In this document: positions 1 to 7,158 of the stretch, one piece after another
Numbering within the stretch: the stretch's first letter is position 1
How the letters are laid out: every line of letters starts with the position of its first letter
Assembly (NCBI RefSeq): GCF_050434145.1
Contig: NZ_JBNPVX010000033.1
Coordinates: 1-33,404, forward strand
Origin: JAISST01 sp050434145
Lineage (GTDB): Bacteria; Fusobacteriota; Fusobacteriia; Fusobacteriales; Fusobacteriaceae
Direction: 5' to 3'
Length of the DNA stretch: 33,404 nt
Notes under the pieces: generated by a model
Told to the model about the DNA's origin: nothing
Seen by the model: the letters and a program-made list of their open reading frames with translations, nothing else
The model's database searches: none
Position numbers and translations under genes: made by a program

Positions 1-66
1 CATGCACCTCCTATATACATAGTCTATCATCTATAAGTTACATTTTTTTTCTTTGAGTTACAATTT
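1..66 (-). repeat. 66-bp direct repeat, copy 1 (promoter/RBS block)
   Basis: Positions 1-66 are identical to 257-322, an offset of 256 bp. Read on the minus strand, the block carries two TGTAACT words, then an AGGAGG ribosome binding site (complement of 7-12) and an ATG at 3-1. That ATG would begin another small peptide gene to the left of the window. The identity may continue beyond the window edge, so the true repeat length is unknown. Confidence 0.9.
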
Positions 67-151
67 ACTTTTCTTTTTTTATTACTTCTTCCATTGCTTT
101 TATTGCTGTCCCCACTGCTGTTATTATTTCCCCTATTGCTACTATTGTCAT
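65..151 (-). CDS. 28-residue amphipathic small peptide
   Basis: A short minus-strand reading frame starts with ATG at 151, eight bases after a good GGAGG ribosome binding site (complement of about 160-164), and stops with TAA at 65-67. The product begins MTIVAIGEIITAVG, continues with a helix of alternating hydrophobic and charged residues, and ends in a lysine/glutamate-rich tail (KKEK). It has no signal peptide, no Gly-Gly leader and no cysteine. It lies 33 bases downstream of a second tiny gene with its own ribosome binding site, so the two are probably one transcript. Size and composition resemble phenol-soluble modulins, leaderless bacteriocins or small membrane toxins, but I recognise no specific family. 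The strong RBS and the duplicated upstream block argue that it is real; function is unknown. Confidence 0.55.
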   Translation of the reverse strand: MTIVAIGEIITAVGTAIKAMEEVIKKEK

Positions 152-184
152 AATTTTCACCTCCATTGTCATATGTTTTTCAAT

Positions 185-256
185 CTATTCCTCACCTATT
201 ATTTTTCCTATTGTTGTTACAGCTACTCCTATTGATATTATTATTGGCCCTATCAT
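185..256 (-). CDS. 23-residue hydrophobic small peptide
   Basis: This minus-strand frame starts with ATG at 256, six bases after AGGAGG (complement of 263-268), and ends with TAG at 185-187. An in-frame ATG at 259 is only three bases from the RBS and is less likely. The product begins MIGPIIISIGVAV, is rich in Ile, Val and Gly, and ends with KIIGEE, so it would span or lie on a membrane. It has no export signal and no cysteine. It is the first gene of a two-peptide unit driven from the 257-322 repeat copy. The same promoter/RBS/ATG block recurs at 1-66, so the locus seems to be a tandem array of such cassettes. Function is unknown: cytolytic or antimicrobial peptide, type I-like toxin, or signalling peptide are all possible. 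Confidence 0.55.
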   Translation of the reverse strand: MIGPIIISIGVAVTTIGKIIGEE

Positions 257-322
257 CATGCACCTCCTATATACATAGTCTATCATCTATAAGTTACATT
301 TTTTTTCTTTGAGTTACAATTT
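257..322 (-). repeat. 66-bp direct repeat, copy 2
   Basis: Identical to 1-66. On the minus strand it supplies the TGTAACT pair, AGGAGG and ATG used by the 23-residue peptide gene. A possible core promoter overlaps the pair: TTGTAA (319-314), 17-base gap, TAACTT (296-291). Homology stops at 322/323. Confidence 0.9.
292..318. promoter_or_regulatory. Paired AGTTACA/TGTAACT direct repeats
   Basis: On the plus strand AGTTACA occurs at 292-298 and 312-318, exactly 20 bp apart. Identical pairs occur at 36-42/56-62 and, in otherwise different sequence, at 406-412/426-432. Two-turn spacing on one helix face is typical of direct-repeat operators such as those of LytTR-type regulators, though the word is not a clear LytTR consensus. 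Alternatively the two words form the -35 and -10 of a minus-strand promoter (TTGTAA-N17-TAACTT). I cannot decide between these. Confidence 0.5.
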
Positions 323-405
323 TATTTTATGATTTTTTACTAATAACAATCTAACACAACAACAAAAGAATATTATTAGTAGCTACATACATATTACTAC
401 ATACA

Positions 406-432
406 AGTTACATATTTTCTTATGAAGTTACA
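406..432. promoter_or_regulatory. Third AGTTACA pair, upstream of csx2 promoter
   Basis: AGTTACA at 406-412 and 426-432, again 20 bp apart, with an A-rich spacer. The pair ends 10 bp before a TTGACT -35 element, a typical place for an activator, so it may couple csx2 expression to the peptide cassettes. Confidence 0.45.
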
Positions 433-442
433 AAATATTTTA

Positions 443-470
443 TTGACTTTAATCTCTTTTAATTTATAAT
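443..470 (+). promoter_or_regulatory. sigma-70-like promoter for csx2
   Basis: TTGACT (443-448), 16-base gap, TATAAT (465-470). Transcription would start near 477 and give a leader of about 230 bases before the csx2 start. Confidence 0.55.
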
Positions 471-707
471 ATTATATGTGCAGTTATGAAATATAAATTT
501 CTTTTGTTATTTCTATAGTATTTGCTGATATAAGCAAATCGCTTAGGACTTGGGATGAAAATTCCAAAATAGCTGTTAGTATTCCTGCAACAATTAAAGC
601 AAAATAAGTCTATATGAAAAAAATAGTTAATAAATCAGAAAAAGCACGAATTTATAAGATAATAAATGTTTTGTAACAACATAATGTACAAAATCTAGGA
701 GGAATTT

Positions 708-2033
708 ATGAAAAAGCATTTTATCTCTGTTTTAGGAATTGGTAAATATGAAGAAATATTGTATTTTTTGCGCAATAAAGAAGTAAAAACTAAATTTATT
801 CAAAAAGCTCTAATTGAAATATTTAACTTTACAGAAAAAGATAATATCACAATATTTCTAACTAAAGGAGCTCGAGAAAAGCACTGGATGGAGTTAGATG
901 AACTATTAAAAAATTCTTTCCCTATACTAACCATAGATACAAAAGACATTCCTGATGGTGCAAATGAAAAAGAAATTATGGAAATTTTTGATATCATATA
1001 TTCATCTATTAATGATAATGAAGAAATAATATTTGATATTACACATGGTTTCAGATCAATTCCAATGCTCGCAATGACTGTCATCAATTATGCTAAAACT
1101 CTAAAAAATATTTCACTTGCAGGAATATATTATGGAGCTTTTGAAGCAAAAACAACTGATGAAAAAACTAACCTACCTAAAGCACCAATTTTTAATTTAA
1201 CTGCATATGATGATATATTAAACTGGTCTACTGCTGCCAATTCATTTATTAAATTTGGTAACAGTATGGAAATACATGAATTATGTAAAAAAGAAAATAT
1301 AAAAATCCGCAAAATATCTCACAACAATGATTCTTTAGAGAATATTTACAAAGTAATTAATAACTTAAACAACCTTACAAATAATATTTCTTCTGGCAGA
1401 GGGAAATTCACATTCACAACAAATAAAAATAGTATTGGAGCTGCATACAATTCATTCAAGTTATCATTAGAAAAATTAAATGATGAAAACATTGCTGTTT
1501 TACCTGAAATTCTTCCTCTATTCAAAAAAATAAAAGAAAATATAAAAGATTTTGATAGTGAAAGTAATCTTTACTTAGGAATTGCAACTATAAAGTGGTG
1601 CATTAAACACGAAATGATACAACAAGGTTATACTGCTCTAGAGGAAACTATAAAAACATACCTCTGTGATTTATATAATCTGGATAACTCAAATATTAAA
1701 CATAGAGAAGATATATGTAAGAATGCAATGACATCTATTGGTACTGCCTTAAAAAGCAGAAATAATTCTATGACTGAAGAAGAACTACGAAATAACTCTA
1801 TTAAATATTTAAAAAAAGGCAGAGATGGAGTTTTAGAAGAAAAAGCCAAAGAAACATTAAAAGAAATAATTGCTACAATTCCAATTGAACTAGTAAAATT
1901 ATCTTCAGCAGTGAATGAGTTAAGAAATGATATCAATCATTTTGGTTTCACAGAAGTTTCAAATAGTCATAAAAATATGCAAAACCACTTAAAGAAACAC
2001 TTTTCACGTTTTATAGAAATAATTAATAATTAA
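708..2033 (+). CDS. csx2: CARF-HEPN RNase, Csx2/DxTHG (TIGR02221-like) CRISPR ancillary protein
   Basis: 441 residues after AGGAGG and a seven-base gap. The N-terminal half (about 1-170) matches the CARF-type domain of DxTHG-motif CRISPR proteins: the motif FDITHGFRS lies at 109-117, and in such proteins this region binds cyclic oligoadenylate made by Cas10. The C-terminal half (about 270-441) is helical and carries RNDINH (R406 to H411), the R-x4-H signature of HEPN ribonucleases, so the enzyme looks catalytically intact. In type III CRISPR systems such proteins degrade RNA after target sensing. No Cas10, Csm/Cmr gene, adaptation gene or CRISPR array is in the window, so it is an orphan here, though the left side is cut off. 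It has its own promoter and terminator and is bounded by repeats, which suggests an accessory island. Family assignment rests on motifs recalled, not on a search. Confidence 0.85.
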   Translation: MKKHFISVLGIGKYEEILYFLRNKEVKTKFIQKALIEIFNFTEKDNITIFLTKGAREKHWMELDELLKNSFPILTIDTKDIPDGANEKEIMEIFDIIYSSINDNEEIIFDITHGFRSIPMLAMTVINYAKTLKNISLAGIYYGAFEAKTTDEKTNLPKAPIFNLTAYDDILNWSTAANSFIKFGNSMEIHELCKKENIKIRKISHNNDSLENIYKVINNLNNLTNNISSGRGKFTFTTNKNSIGAAYNSFKLSLEKLNDENIAVLPEILPLFKKIKENIKDFDSESNLYLGIATIKWCIKHEMIQQGYTALEETIKTYLCDLYNLDNSNIKHREDICKNAMTSIGTALKSRNNSMTEEELRNNSIKYLKKGRDGVLEEKAKETLKEIIATIPIELVKLSSAVNELRNDINHFGFTEVSNSHKNMQNHLKKHFSRFIEIINN

Positions 2034-2061
2034 TGTATCTTATAAAAATATATAGAATAAC

Positions 2062-2102
2062 AAAAACAGCTGCTAAATATGACTTTAATAGCTGTTTTTT
2101 TC
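2062..2102 (+). terminator. Intrinsic terminator after csx2
   Basis: AAAAACAGCT (2062-2071) pairs with AGCTGTTTTT (2090-2099) and the T-run closes the stem and continues. It lies about 30 bases after the csx2 stop. Confidence 0.75.
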
Positions 2103-2327
2103 GATTATTGTTTTCTATTGAATATCTTAAATTTTAATAAAGATCCCATTTTTTATCTCACTTCATAAACACTGTACAATAATGTTACAGGCCCTAAAAA
2201 TCACCACTTATCAAAAGTCTTCATTTTATAACTACCTGCTTTAAATTCTACCAAATAATACTTTTTTATTCAATATTATTTTTAATAGTTTGCAGAAAAC
2301 CTAAATTAACATATTATACATTTTACA

Positions 2328-2699
2328 TTACTCATCCATTTCTTCTATTTCTTCTATTTCTTCCACTTCTTCTTTTTCTTCTAATAATTCATATTTTTCT
2401 TCCATTCCGCTTTCTCTAGTAATTATACCTTTCTCAATAAGAAGTTCTGTTGAAGACTCATCTGCCGAAACCCAGCCATCTGCCAACAATTTTTCTGTAT
2501 AAATCTTATTGTATAAAAAGGCCATTACTATACTACCAATACCTCCTGTAAAAAGATTTATTAGAAACATTATCCCGCCCCACATAAAATCTCCTCTAAT
2601 CAGTGGAACAAAAAAACCAAAGAAGAAAACTGTCCAACTAAATCCTACAAATCCTGTTTTTTCTAAACTACCTTTTTTTAAATTAACCTCTTGTGCCAT
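2328..2699 (-). CDS. HrgC-like small membrane protein with acidic tail
   Basis: 123 residues. The region 18-70 has two hydrophobic segments around the pattern FSWTVFFFGFFVPLIRGD, then GIGSIVMAFLYNKIYTEKLL. This layout (aromatic-rich first segment, RGD turn, second segment, YNK-Y-LLADGW) resembles small inner-membrane proteins annotated as HrgC or DUF2628-like, whose role is not established. The last 25 residues are almost all Glu, Ile and Val (for example EEVEEIEEIEEMDE). They are encoded by a 9-bp tandem repeat (TCTTCTATT units from 2341 on the plus strand), so the tail length could vary in frame. The gene stands alone, with no obvious operon partner. Confidence 0.65.
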   Translation of the reverse strand: MAQEVNLKKGSLEKTGFVGFSWTVFFFGFFVPLIRGDFMWGGIMFLINLFTGGIGSIVMAFLYNKIYTEKLLADGWVSADESSTELLIEKGIITRESGMEEKYELLEEKEEVEEIEEIEEMDE

Positions 2700-3176
2700 T
2701 TTTAATCTCCTTATAAAAATATTGTTTATTTAAAATATGCTTTATAATCTTTTAAATGAAATATACAGCATAAGTTATATATAATATGTCAAATTTCTTC
2801 TATATTTTATGTAATATAATTTTTATTTAATTAAAATTCAGCAACTTAATTTTTTCATTCTTCTCAAAATTAGTCTCAATTTGCTGTCATTTTTTACATT
2901 TTTTATTTTTACAATTAAAAATAGAGAAACAATTTCAAAATTATGATTATCTCTTTTAATACTTTATATAACTCCGAATTTAGTTCTTTTCCTATTCCAA
3001 TTTTTTTTACATATTTGTAAAATTTTTTTATAAAATTCATTTTTTAAATTATATGAATCAACTATATTATCAGTTCGTTATAACAAAGTCTATTATTTCT
3101 TACAATATTTATTTCATAAAACTAAAAAAAAGTTAATAATTTAAAACTATATTGCATCACAACTAATATCCATTAA
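2700..3176. other. AT-rich intergenic stretch
   Basis: Between two minus-strand membrane-protein genes. I find no hairpin, repeat or RNA gene. A 41-codon minus-strand frame (2915-3040) encodes a Lys/Ile-rich peptide but has no ribosome binding site, so it is not called. Confidence 0.5.
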
Positions 3177-3701
3177 TCATTCCTCTGTAATCTCAGTCAA
3201 AGAAAAATCTTCTAAGAACTGCAAAGCTCTCTTCTGATGAAGTCGTTGATCTACTCCATAATGATCTTTGTCCATCAAATAAAAATTAAAATCATCTTCT
3301 GCATCCTTTATCCTAAGTGTAGTTTTCTTAGATTTTTTATCTACAGTCATTTCAAGAATCATCTCTTTATTTATTACAAAACTTTCACTTTCATCAATAG
3401 TCTTTCCAGAAAAAATTGAGCTATTAATTCGTAAAAACAATAATATATCTTCATCATACCATAAAATGTACTTTCTATTCTTTTGTGTTCTAGTATATAA
3501 AATCATACCAAAGGTACAAACTAATACAAGTGCAGCTAACATAAGAGTACCCAATGTGGAAATAACCCTATCCCCACCATTCATTTCTGCTACAGCTATG
3601 GCATTTATTTTGTCAATATCGTTTACTTCAAAGTTAAAATAGCCATTCAGCAACTTCATTGTTTCTTCCCCATACCCATATGAATTTAACTTATCTGACA
3701 T
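3177..3701 (-). CDS. Unknown protein with one membrane segment
   Basis: 174 residues from ATG at 3701, which follows GGTGAGGG by five bases; an upstream in-frame TTG at 3716 would overlap that RBS. Residues about 45-72 form one strong membrane helix (LGTLMLAALVLVCTFGMILY), preceded by an acidic helical segment and followed by a basic patch (RTQKNRK). The C-terminal 100 residues are soluble and look like a beta-rich domain resembling a PH-like or YcxB-like fold (segments KYILWYDEDILLFLR and EMTVDKKSKKTTLRI). That fold is a guess from pattern only. I recognise no family. It stands alone between AT-rich gaps. Confidence 0.6.
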   Translation of the reverse strand: MSDKLNSYGYGEETMKLLNGYFNFEVNDIDKINAIAVAEMNGGDRVISTLGTLMLAALVLVCTFGMILYTRTQKNRKYILWYDEDILLFLRINSSIFSGKTIDESESFVINKEMILEMTVDKKSKKTTLRIKDAEDDFNFYLMDKDHYGVDQRLHQKRALQFLEDFSLTEITEE

Positions 3702-3944
3702 ATTAACCCTCACCAATTATTGTTTTTTTCACAAATTTTTTATTTAAAATTATTTATATATAATTGTATAATATTTTTCTTCATTTGTAAAGTTTTTTAT
3801 ATATTTTGCCATATTATTTTTTCAATTATAATATATTACAATAAACACAAAAATATATTCAAATTTTGGTTAGACAATATTACTAATAATGCTATTTTTT
3901 CATAATTATTATTCATATTCTGTCATTCTATGTAAAATAAAGGA

Positions 3945-4799
3945 TTATCTAGCATCTACTGAAATAAGGTAATTAATAATTATCTTATTTCCATTTTTCT
4001 TTGCAATACCCAAAGGTGTCTCTCCATAAGAAGAATACTTTGGATCCACTCCTTTGTCAATTAGTTTTTTTATTACTTTTAGGTCATTATTTTTTATACT
4101 TTTCAAATAAACTTCGCCTAAAATATTCTCACCATAATTATTTTCTTCATTTAAGTTATACTTCACATTTAATAAAGATAAAATAATATCTGATTTTTCT
4201 TCATAAAATATCGGATAATTTCCACTTTTATCTTTACTTAGAAATATAGTTGGATCAATGTTAATCATTTTATCAATTAATTCTTTATTATTTTTTTCTG
4301 CCAAAATAAAACCCAGTTTTTCATCTTTTATATTTGAAAATTTTTTCTCTGAATATAGTCCTGAATCAATAAGTAAATGCAAATATTCATTAGGTTTATA
4401 ATTTACGAAGTAAGTCATTATAGAATTGCCGCTATTATCAATGACATTTAGCTTTGCTTTATTAGATATTAGCAATTCCAACATTTCAATACTAGGAGCA
4501 TAAAATATAGCTGTCCTTCCATGTATATCTTTTTTTTCAATATCAGCTCCTGATATCAATAATTGATATACTGTATCTATATTATTAGACCTTACTGCTT
4601 CTATTAATAAAGTTTTTTCTTGTACATAATGGTTATCAATGTTTAACCCTCTATTTATTTCATTGTTTATTAAGTTTGTGCTGCCTAAAAAAGCTCCGTT
4701 ATATACAATATCAGAAGTCTCATTGGATTTTTTTATTCGTCCATTAGAACATCCAAGTGATAAAAAAACAATTAATAATACAAAGATTTCTTTTTTCAT
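3945..4799 (-). CDS. Ankyrin-repeat lipoprotein
   Basis: 284 residues, start supported by AGGAG eight bases upstream. Residues 1-17 form a lipoprotein signal with lipobox LSLGC, so the mature protein would be lipid-anchored at Cys17. The rest carries several ankyrin-type units, clearest at about 62-95 (KTLLIEAVRSNNIDTVYQLLISGADIEKKD), about 95-130, and at the C-terminus (DLKVIKKLIDKGVDPKYSSYGETPLGIAKKNGN). Ankyrin proteins bind partners. Secreted or surface ankyrin proteins in bacteria are often immunity or host-interaction factors, but nothing here identifies a partner. No neighbour shares a transcript. Confidence 0.8.
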   Translation of the reverse strand: MKKEIFVLLIVFLSLGCSNGRIKKSNETSDIVYNGAFLGSTNLINNEINRGLNIDNHYVQEKTLLIEAVRSNNIDTVYQLLISGADIEKKDIHGRTAIFYAPSIEMLELLISNKAKLNVIDNSGNSIMTYFVNYKPNEYLHLLIDSGLYSEKKFSNIKDEKLGFILAEKNNKELIDKMINIDPTIFLSKDKSGNYPIFYEEKSDIILSLLNVKYNLNEENNYGENILGEVYLKSIKNNDLKVIKKLIDKGVDPKYSSYGETPLGIAKKNGNKIIINYLISVDAR

Positions 4800-4887
4800 A
4801 GGTCTCCTAATAACAAATCTAGATAGTTAAATTATAATACCAATTTTATTTACAATTTTACTTATGTATTAGTTTTTAATTCCAGTA

Positions 4888-5213
4888 AGCTTATCCTATG
4901 GCTTCCCTTAAAAGACTAAGAGTGAAACCTGCGGTGCTTCTGGGACTTCGTCCCAGACCCTAAAAGAATATACTAAGATATCTATTCCTTTAAATAAATA
5001 CTACAAAATTATTTAGTAAGTTTTCTTGCTTGATTCAAATTTTTTACTTTAGCTTACCATATAGCTTCCCTCAAAAGACTAAGGGTGAAACCTGCAGTGC
5101 TTCTGGGACTTCGTCCCAGCCCCTAAAAGAATATACTAAGATATCTGTTGCTTTAAATAAATACTACAAAATTATTTAGTAAGTTTTCTTGCTTGATTCA
5201 AATTTTTTACTTT
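4888..5213. repeat. 163-bp tandem direct repeat, two copies, each with a perfect hairpin
   Basis: Copy A (4888-5050) and copy B (5051-5213) have a period of exactly 163 bp. They differ at roughly ten sites, nearly all in the left half, and the last 70 or so bases are identical. Each holds CTGGGACTTCGTCCCAG, a 7-bp perfect stem with a three-base loop. A truncated third start (AGCT) follows at 5214. The pair fills the gap between the ankyrin lipoprotein gene and the end of typA. It could be a REP/PATE-like mobile repeat or a structured element at the end of the typA transcript. No protein is encoded. Confidence 0.9.
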
Positions 5214-5247
5214 AGCTCAGCCTTTTTTTTATTTTATAAGCAAATAT

Positions 5248-7062
5248 CTACATATTATTTTTTTCTGCTTTTCTTCTTTCTCCATCCTTCAAATATCTTT
5301 TTCTCAATCTAATATTATTAGGTGTAACTTCTACTAATTCATCTTCTGCAATATAATCCAATGCTTGTTCCAATGTAAATTTTCTTGGAGTAGCTAATCT
5401 TACTGCATCATCACTTCCTGCAGCTCTCATATTAGTAAGTTTTTTTGTTTTACACACATTTACTACTAGATCATTTTCTCTATTATGTTCACCTACTATC
5501 ATACCTTCATATACAGGCACTCCACCTTCCAAGAATAATATCCCTCTATCCTGAAGATTATTCAATGCATATGGCACTGTCACTCCAGCTTCTAATGCAA
5601 TTAATACTCCTTTGTTTCTTGTAGGTATGTCCCCTTTATATGGTTCATAGTCATAGAAAGATTGGTTTAATATTCCTGTTCCTTTTGTATCAGTCAAAAA
5701 TTCATTTCTAAATCCAATTAATCCTCTTGCTGGTACTTTAAATTCTAGTCGTGTATATCCATCATTTCCTGGAATCATTGAAAGCATTTCTCCCTTTCTA
5801 GAGCCTATTTTTTCTATTACAACCCCAGTAAATTCATCATCTACATCTATTAATACCATTTCAATTGGTTCTAATTTTACTCCATCTTTTTCTTTAAATA
5901 AAACTCTTGGTTTGGATACTTGCACTTCAAATCCTTCTCTTCTCATATTTTCCAATAATATAGAAAGTTGTAATTCTCCCCTACCTTTTACTACAAATGC
6001 ATCTGTACTTTCAGTCATTTCTACTCTCATGCTCACATTTGTTTGCAATTCTTTTTCCAATCTTCCTAATATATGACGTGAAGTAACAAACTTTCCATCT
6101 TTACCAACAAATGGTGAGTCATTTACCATAAATGTCATAGCAAGTGTAGGTTCATCTATATCTATCAAAGGTAATGCTACTGGATTATTAATATCTGCAA
6201 TTGTTTCACCAATATCTATAGAATCTAAACCAGCTATGCACACAATATCTCCTGCATGCGCCTCTTGTATTTCTGCTCTTTTCAATCCTTCATATCCATA
6301 TAATACTGATATTTTAGATTTTTTCATTGTCCCATCTCTTTTAATTAACATTACATCTTCATTTCTTTTCATAGTACCATTATGAATCCGCCCTACTGCT
6401 AGTTGACCTACATAATTGTCATATGCAATACTAGTAATCAAAAACTGGAGTGGTTTATCTATTTCACCATCTGGATCATCCACATTTTTCAATATACATT
6501 CAAATAAAGGTAGCATTCCTGTATTTTCATCTTCAAGAGAATCCTTTGCAAATCCAGTCTTACCTGATGCATAGATCACTGGAAAATCCATTTGTAACTC
6601 ATTAGCATTTAATTCAATAAATAATTCATAAACCATATATAATACATCTTCAGGTCTAGAATTTGGTTTATCCACTTTATTGATTACTACTATTGGTCTA
6701 TGACCTTGTTCCAATGCTTTTTTCAATACATATTTTGTCTGTGGCATAGGACCTTCAAAAGCATCTACCAATAATAATACTGAATCCACCATTTTCATTA
6801 TACGTTGTACTTCTCCACCAAAGTCAGCATGACCAGGAGTATCCACAATATTTATCTTGTAATCCTTATATCTTACAGATGCATTTTTGGAAAATATTGT
6901 TATTCCTCTTTCTCTTTCTATATCATTGGAATCCATCACACAATCTACTACTTTTTCCAATTCATGAGTTCCAAATGCTCCACCTTGTTTTAACAGACAA
7001 TCTACAAGTGTTGTTTTTCCATGGTCAACATGGGCTATTATTGCTATATTTTTAATTTTCAT
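5248..7062 (-). CDS. typA: Ribosome-associated GTPase TypA/BipA
   Basis: 604 residues from ATG at 7062. An in-frame ATG at 7074 directly abuts the AGGAG and is less likely. TypA is a translational GTPase of the EF-G family that binds 70S ribosomes and helps ribosome assembly and growth under stress. The G-domain motifs are complete: AHVDHGKTT (10-18), ERGITI, DTPGHADF and NKVDK. Domain II, the EF-G-like domains (RGELQLSILLENMRREGFEV) and the TypA-specific C-terminal domain (RDRGILFLEGGVPVYEGMIVG, then MRAAGSDD and a basic tail) follow in order. Length is normal for the family. It is the last of three minus-strand genes after a glycosidase-like gene and truB. Confidence 0.97.
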   Translation of the reverse strand: MKIKNIAIIAHVDHGKTTLVDCLLKQGGAFGTHELEKVVDCVMDSNDIERERGITIFSKNASVRYKDYKINIVDTPGHADFGGEVQRIMKMVDSVLLLVDAFEGPMPQTKYVLKKALEQGHRPIVVINKVDKPNSRPEDVLYMVYELFIELNANELQMDFPVIYASGKTGFAKDSLEDENTGMLPLFECILKNVDDPDGEIDKPLQFLITSIAYDNYVGQLAVGRIHNGTMKRNEDVMLIKRDGTMKKSKISVLYGYEGLKRAEIQEAHAGDIVCIAGLDSIDIGETIADINNPVALPLIDIDEPTLAMTFMVNDSPFVGKDGKFVTSRHILGRLEKELQTNVSMRVEMTESTDAFVVKGRGELQLSILLENMRREGFEVQVSKPRVLFKEKDGVKLEPIEMVLIDVDDEFTGVVIEKIGSRKGEMLSMIPGNDGYTRLEFKVPARGLIGFRNEFLTDTKGTGILNQSFYDYEPYKGDIPTRNKGVLIALEAGVTVPYALNNLQDRGILFLEGGVPVYEGMIVGEHNRENDLVVNVCKTKKLTNMRAAGSDDAVRLATPRKFTLEQALDYIAEDELVEVTPNNIRLRKRYLKDGERRKAEKNNM

Positions 7063-7158
7063 TATTTCTTTCATCTCCTAAAATTATAAGAACCTGTCAA
7101 ACTAGTTATTTTCAAATCAAAACTACTATTGATTTTTCCAAAGATGTTTGCAATTGTC

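Larger units (their letters stand above)
260..707. other. Gene-free leader before csx2, with decayed coding remnants
   Basis: This stretch holds the second 66-bp repeat, the third AGTTACA pair (406-432), a sigma-70-like promoter and short broken frames. One plus-strand frame is open from 497 to a stop at 605-607 without a usable start. Its residues include KSLRTWDENSKIAVSIPATI, faintly reminiscent of the SVKRWGNSxAVRIPATL start of MazE-type antitoxins. A 20-codon ATG frame follows at 613-675 with no good RBS. Both look like debris rather than working genes. Confidence 0.4.

Noticed and set aside
53..235. 60-codon plus-strand frame rich in Tyr, Phe and Cys
   Set aside because: It is the complement of the two small peptide genes and the T-rich spacer; composition is not protein-like and there is no RBS.
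1..440. Possible CRISPR array at the left edge beside csx2
   Set aside because: Only two 66-bp copies spaced 256 bp apart, with coding frames and RBS between them, not short repeats with regular spacers.
2172..2240. 20-codon ATG frame between csx2 terminator and the HrgC-like gene
   Set aside because: No RBS and no conserved feature; lies in a gap between convergent transcripts.
2915..3040. 41-codon minus-strand frame encoding a Lys/Ile-rich amphipathic peptide (start MNFIKKFYKYVKKIG)
   Set aside because: No ribosome binding site or promoter; such Lys/Ile frames arise easily in this AT-rich DNA.
5041..5247. rRNA or tRNA gene in the GC-richer part of the tandem repeat
   Set aside because: No cloverleaf or conserved rRNA words; only one 7-bp hairpin per copy.
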